From: Flavobacterium aquiphilum
Lineage (GTDB): Bacteria; Bacteroidota; Bacteroidia; Flavobacteriales; Flavobacteriaceae
DNA length: 64,000 nucleotides
Direction of reading: 5' to 3'
NCBI RefSeq assembly: GCF_027111335.1
Contig: NZ_CP114288.1
Coordinates: 1,550,001-1,614,000 of the forward strand
Shown: positions 61,570 through 64,000 of the stretch, piece by piece
How positions within the stretch are numbered: the stretch's first letter is position 1
Layout of the letters: every line of letters begins with the position of its first letter
Notes under the pieces: generated by a model
Told to the model about the DNA's origin: nothing
Databases searched by the model: none
What the model saw: the letters and a program-made list of their open reading frames with translations, nothing else
Program-made: the position numbers and the translations under genes

Positions 61570-62877
61570 TTATTCGTATTTTTTATACTGATTCACTACG
61601 ATATTGGCCTTTAAATCAAATAATAGATTATACAGTCCAAAAAAGGTTCTGTTCATATAGATAAAATGTTTGGAACCACGGTTACCGTTCATTTTTTTTA
61701 AGTTGGTGTCTTTTGAAAATCGTTCTCCCAACTGCGCAATATTTTCAAAAAATTCAGCATCCGAAAAATCAAATGTTTCTCCTTGAAACGGTTGAGTAAA
61801 AAGGGACAATAAATCATAAAACATCTGGGTGAAATAAAGAATCTCTTCTTGAGAATCATCTGCTCTTAGAATTTCCAGTTGAAAGAGTTTATCATTAAAT
61901 AATTGTGGATTGTTGAGTATTTTTGGATCAACTAATTCAAAATACGGAATGTAAAAATCATTCGGTATTTTCTTCATGCAGCCAAAATCCAAAGCGACCA
62001 ATTGATTGCTGTCATTAACCAAAAAATTACCTGGATGCGGATCGGCATGTACTTTTCTCAAAATATGAATTTGATACATATAAAAATCCCATAACGCTTG
62101 TCCGAGTTGGTTGCCCAATTCTTGATTTTCGTTTTTGGCGGTAAATTCAGAAAGATGAATTCCTGTCATCCAGTCCATCGTAATAATTTTTTCGGACGAG
62201 AACTCGGGGTAGTATTCGGGAAAAAGCAAATGTTCAATTTTTTTGCAAGCTGCAACGATTTCTTGACTTTGTTGAAGTTCCAGTAAATAATTGGTTTCTT
62301 CAATCAGTTTATCTTCGACTTCTTTAAAATACTTATCAGAGTCTTTGCCTTGCAGATTAAACATTCGGATCGCAATGGGTTTTACAAGGGCCAAATCTGA
62401 TGAAATACTATTGGCAACACCTGGATATTGAATTTTTACGGCCAGTTTTTTACCGTTTTTTACAGCAATATGCACTTGACCAATACTGGCTGCATTGACC
62501 GAATTGGGATTGAACTCATCAAAAATTTCATTAGGGGTTTTTCCCAAGTTGGTTTTAAAGGTTTTCAAAACTAATGGAGCCGAAAGCGGCGGTACCGAAA
62601 ACTGAGACAAGGAAAATTTCTCAACATAAGCCTGTGGCAGGAAACTTTTGTCCATACTCAGCATTTGAGCGACTTTGAGTGCACTTCCTTTTAAACTCTT
62701 CAAACCATCGTAAATGTCTTCGGCATTATTTTCGTTGAGTTTGTCCCGACTCAAATCAGAATTGACTATTTTTTCCCCATAATATTTCAAATAATTTACG
62801 CCGACTTTAGCACCAGTTTGCACTAGTTTTGATGCTCTTTCAATTTTGGAAGTTGGAATGTAATCTATCGTTTTCAT
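61570..62877 (-). CDS. ABC1/UbiB-type atypical protein kinase
   Basis: 435 residues of the ABC1/ADCK/UbiB family. The A-rich-loop equivalent AASIGQVHIAVKNGKKLAVKIQYPG has the conserved Lys. The catalytic loop HADPHPGNFLVND and metal motif ALDFGCMKKIP are present. The N-terminal KxGQ motif typical of the family reads LKVAQMLS (Lys68-Ala70-Gln71), so Gly is Ala. The members regulate quinone or lipid metabolism, often under oxidative stress. Its start codon overlaps the stop of the TetR gene. Confidence 0.88.
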   Translation of the reverse strand: MKTIDYIPTSKIERASKLVQTGAKVGVNYLKYYGEKIVNSDLSRDKLNENNAEDIYDGLKSLKGSALKVAQMLSMDKSFLPQAYVEKFSLSQFSVPPLSAPLVLKTFKTNLGKTPNEIFDEFNPNSVNAASIGQVHIAVKNGKKLAVKIQYPGVANSISSDLALVKPIAIRMFNLQGKDSDKYFKEVEDKLIEETNYLLELQQSQEIVAACKKIEHLLFPEYYPEFSSEKIITMDWMTGIHLSEFTAKNENQELGNQLGQALWDFYMYQIHILRKVHADPHPGNFLVNDSNQLVALDFGCMKKIPNDFYIPYFELVDPKILNNPQLFNDKLFQLEILRADDSQEEILYFTQMFYDLLSLFTQPFQGETFDFSDAEFFENIAQLGERFSKDTNLKKMNGNRGSKHFIYMNRTFFGLYNLLFDLKANIVVNQYKKYE

Positions 62878-63536
62878 TATTTGCTGTTTATTTTTTCTTT
62901 GAAAATAAATTTTCCAAAATCAATTAGACTGTCAATGGGTGTAATGTCAATTAGTTCGAAAGAAACTTTAACCGATTTTTCAATGTAGATATCCGTTTTT
63001 TCAAAGGAAGGAGAAGAATCTTCCATCCAAAATTTTAAGGTTAACAGAAATTGAATCCAAAACGATTCTGTTAATACTTTTTCTTGGTATTGCTGTAGTT
63101 TTTCAATCTTAATGCGGAAATCATCTGTAATTATTTCGGAAATATAGTCTTTGAATTTATTTCTTAACTCGGATAAAAGCATTAGGTTTTCCAGTTGATT
63201 TTGATGTTGTTTCAAAGTCATGACTACGTAACTTCTATTGGCGGTAATTAATTCGAAGAAAGTGAAGTAAAAGCTCAAAAGTTTGGTTTTCATATCGTAA
63301 CTTTCGTAATTATCATCTTTTTGTAATAGCTCGATTGTTTTATCAAAAAAAACATTGAATATTTCTTTTTCGATACTTTCGAGTGTGCCAAAAAAGGTAT
63401 AGAATTCGGCTTCTGTAAAGCCATTTACTTTTGAAAAATGAAATACAGACTTTGGTTTTTCATCGTGTTCTAATGTATAGTTCATATACATTGACAGAAT
63501 AAGGTCTTTGGATAAATTTATTTTTTTAGTTGCCAT
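62877..63536 (-). CDS. TetR-like transcriptional regulator
   Basis: 219 residues. The N-terminal DNA-binding three-helix region (about 5-58; SVFHFSKVNGFTEAEFYTFFGTLESIEKEIF) has the TetR shape, with YTFFGTLESIEKEIF matching the usual YxxFxxKExL. The remainder is helical, typical of the ligand-binding domain. It is first in the operon (overlapping the ABC1 start by one base) and faces a divergent epimerase gene across a 30-bp dyad, so it probably controls both. Sequence similarity is weak, so assignment is moderately certain. Confidence 0.75.
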   Translation of the reverse strand: MATKKINLSKDLILSMYMNYTLEHDEKPKSVFHFSKVNGFTEAEFYTFFGTLESIEKEIFNVFFDKTIELLQKDDNYESYDMKTKLLSFYFTFFELITANRSYVVMTLKQHQNQLENLMLLSELRNKFKDYISEIITDDFRIKIEKLQQYQEKVLTESFWIQFLLTLKFWMEDSSPSFEKTDIYIEKSVKVSFELIDITPIDSLIDFGKFIFKEKINSK

Positions 63537-63570
63537 GTTTTCAAGTTTTATTGGTTCATAAAGGTAATAA

Positions 63571-63600
63571 TGTTTAACTTATTATTAATAATGCTAAACA
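63571..63600. promoter_or_regulatory. Dyad between divergent TetR and TIGR01777 genes
   Basis: TGTTTAACTTATTATTAATAATGCTAAACA, reported here as outer arms TGTTTA (63571-63576) and TAAACA (63595-63600) around an AT-rich core with the palindrome ATTATTAATAAT. It lies 34 nt from the TetR start, and the -7 box TATATTTG (63612-63619) of the epimerase follows. TetR-type operators are of this size, so autoregulation is plausible. Confidence 0.55.
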
Positions 63601-63611
63601 AAACATTAACT

Positions 63612-63619
63612 TATATTTG
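63612..63619 (+). promoter_or_regulatory. -7 box of the TIGR01777 gene
   Basis: TATATTTG fits TAnnTTTG, 36 nt before the ATG at 63656. No TTG element is visible at the usual distance; the dyad occupies that space, so an activator or repressor effect is possible. Confidence 0.55.
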
Positions 63620-63655
63620 TATAGCTATAATTGATTGCCCCTAATTTTTAAAGTA

Positions 63656-64000
63656 ATGAAAAAGAATGTTTTAATAACAGGTGGAACTGGTTTTGTAGGA
63701 AAGTATTTAACAGCAGAATTATTAAAGAAAGGGTATTCCGTTTCGATACTAACAAGAAATAGCAGGCCAGATACGGATGGGGTCTCCTATTATATTTGGG
63801 ACGTTTCACGTCAGCAAATGGAGGAAGCGGCTATACTCAACACTGACTATATTATTCATTTGGCAGGAGAAAATATTGCCGATAAAAAATGGACATCCAA
63901 ACGAAAAGAGGAAATCAGGGACAGCAGGATTGATTCTGCGAAATTGATTTACTCCGTTTTGAAAAAGAATAATAAACAGGTTGAGGCTTTTGTTTCGGCG
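63656..64000 (+). CDS. TIGR01777-family NAD-dependent epimerase (partial, 3' end outside the window)
   Basis: 115 residues visible from ATG 63656. The Rossmann start MKKNVLITGGTGFVGKYLTAELLKKGY and IIHLAGENIADKKWTSKRKEEIRDSRI match the TIGR01777 / YfcH-like group of extended SDRs. The substrate is unknown; the family recurs in light- and stress-induced gene sets. The reading frame is open to the last base of the window. Confidence 0.9.
   Translation, partial: MKKNVLITGGTGFVGKYLTAELLKKGYSVSILTRNSRPDTDGVSYYIWDVSRQQMEEAAILNTDYIIHLAGENIADKKWTSKRKEEIRDSRIDSAKLIYSVLKKNNKQVEAFVSA

Overview
The window is a chromosomal segment of an AT-rich member of the Bacteroidota, most likely Flavobacterium or a close relative. 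Several things point there: Bacteroidota promoters (TTG, a spacer of about 17-24, then TAnnTTTG) in front of many genes; a TonB-dependent receptor with a carboxypeptidase-like N-terminus; a DUF5686 protein; a type IX (T9SS) sorting domain; a flavobacterial-type 6S RNA beside zapA; and lineage families such as DUF4290, DUF4199 and DUF5723. No tRNA, rRNA or CRISPR array was seen.

Layout. Bases 1-31000 are mostly housekeeping: murA, a cation diffusion facilitator, aroQ, a xerD-like recombinase, a PAS histidine kinase, rny, 6S RNA, zapA and a coiled-coil partner, an M23 peptidase with a TonB receptor, an MsbA-like ABC exporter coupled to a phospho-sugar mutase, a GT2 glycosyltransferase, rpmE2, a GlmU-like protein, an ABC-F ATPase and rpmH. 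Bases 31000-43300 carry carB, small membrane and lipid-binding proteins, a GH128-like secreted glucanase broken by an in-frame TGA, pyrD, an HMG-CoA lyase-like gene, a lipoprotein/DUF5723 pair and guaB. Bases 43300-50300 hold an insertion-sequence transposase, an orphan gene, a KefB-like antiporter and purB.

The most interesting part is 50400-64000. A MerR regulator with both adenosylcobalamin-binding signatures of the CarH/LitR photoreceptors (W-x9-EH and ExHxxG) precedes crtI, crtB, crtZ, a fused CrtYcd-type lycopene cyclase, an SRPBCC protein and a photolyase. The same 13-bp palindrome overlaps the -7 box of both the regulator and crtI in identical register. This suggests a B12-dependent light switch that represses itself and the carotenoid genes in the dark. 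About 4 kb further on, a TetR-ABC1 kinase-SDR-DUF2867 operon diverges from a TIGR01777 epimerase across a 30-bp dyad. Similar families turn up in photo-oxidative stress regulons of other bacteria, so this may be a second arm of the same response.

Between the two blocks lies an accessory patch: REP-like palindromes, ten 21-bp tandem repeats, and a HEPN-domain gene (candidate RNase with a winged helix) followed by a long imperfect palindrome. Intergenic regions throughout carry repeats: a five-copy element bounded by TAGCCC(C)GAT and GGAGCAGAA-like ends, and several near-palindromes made of short repeated words.
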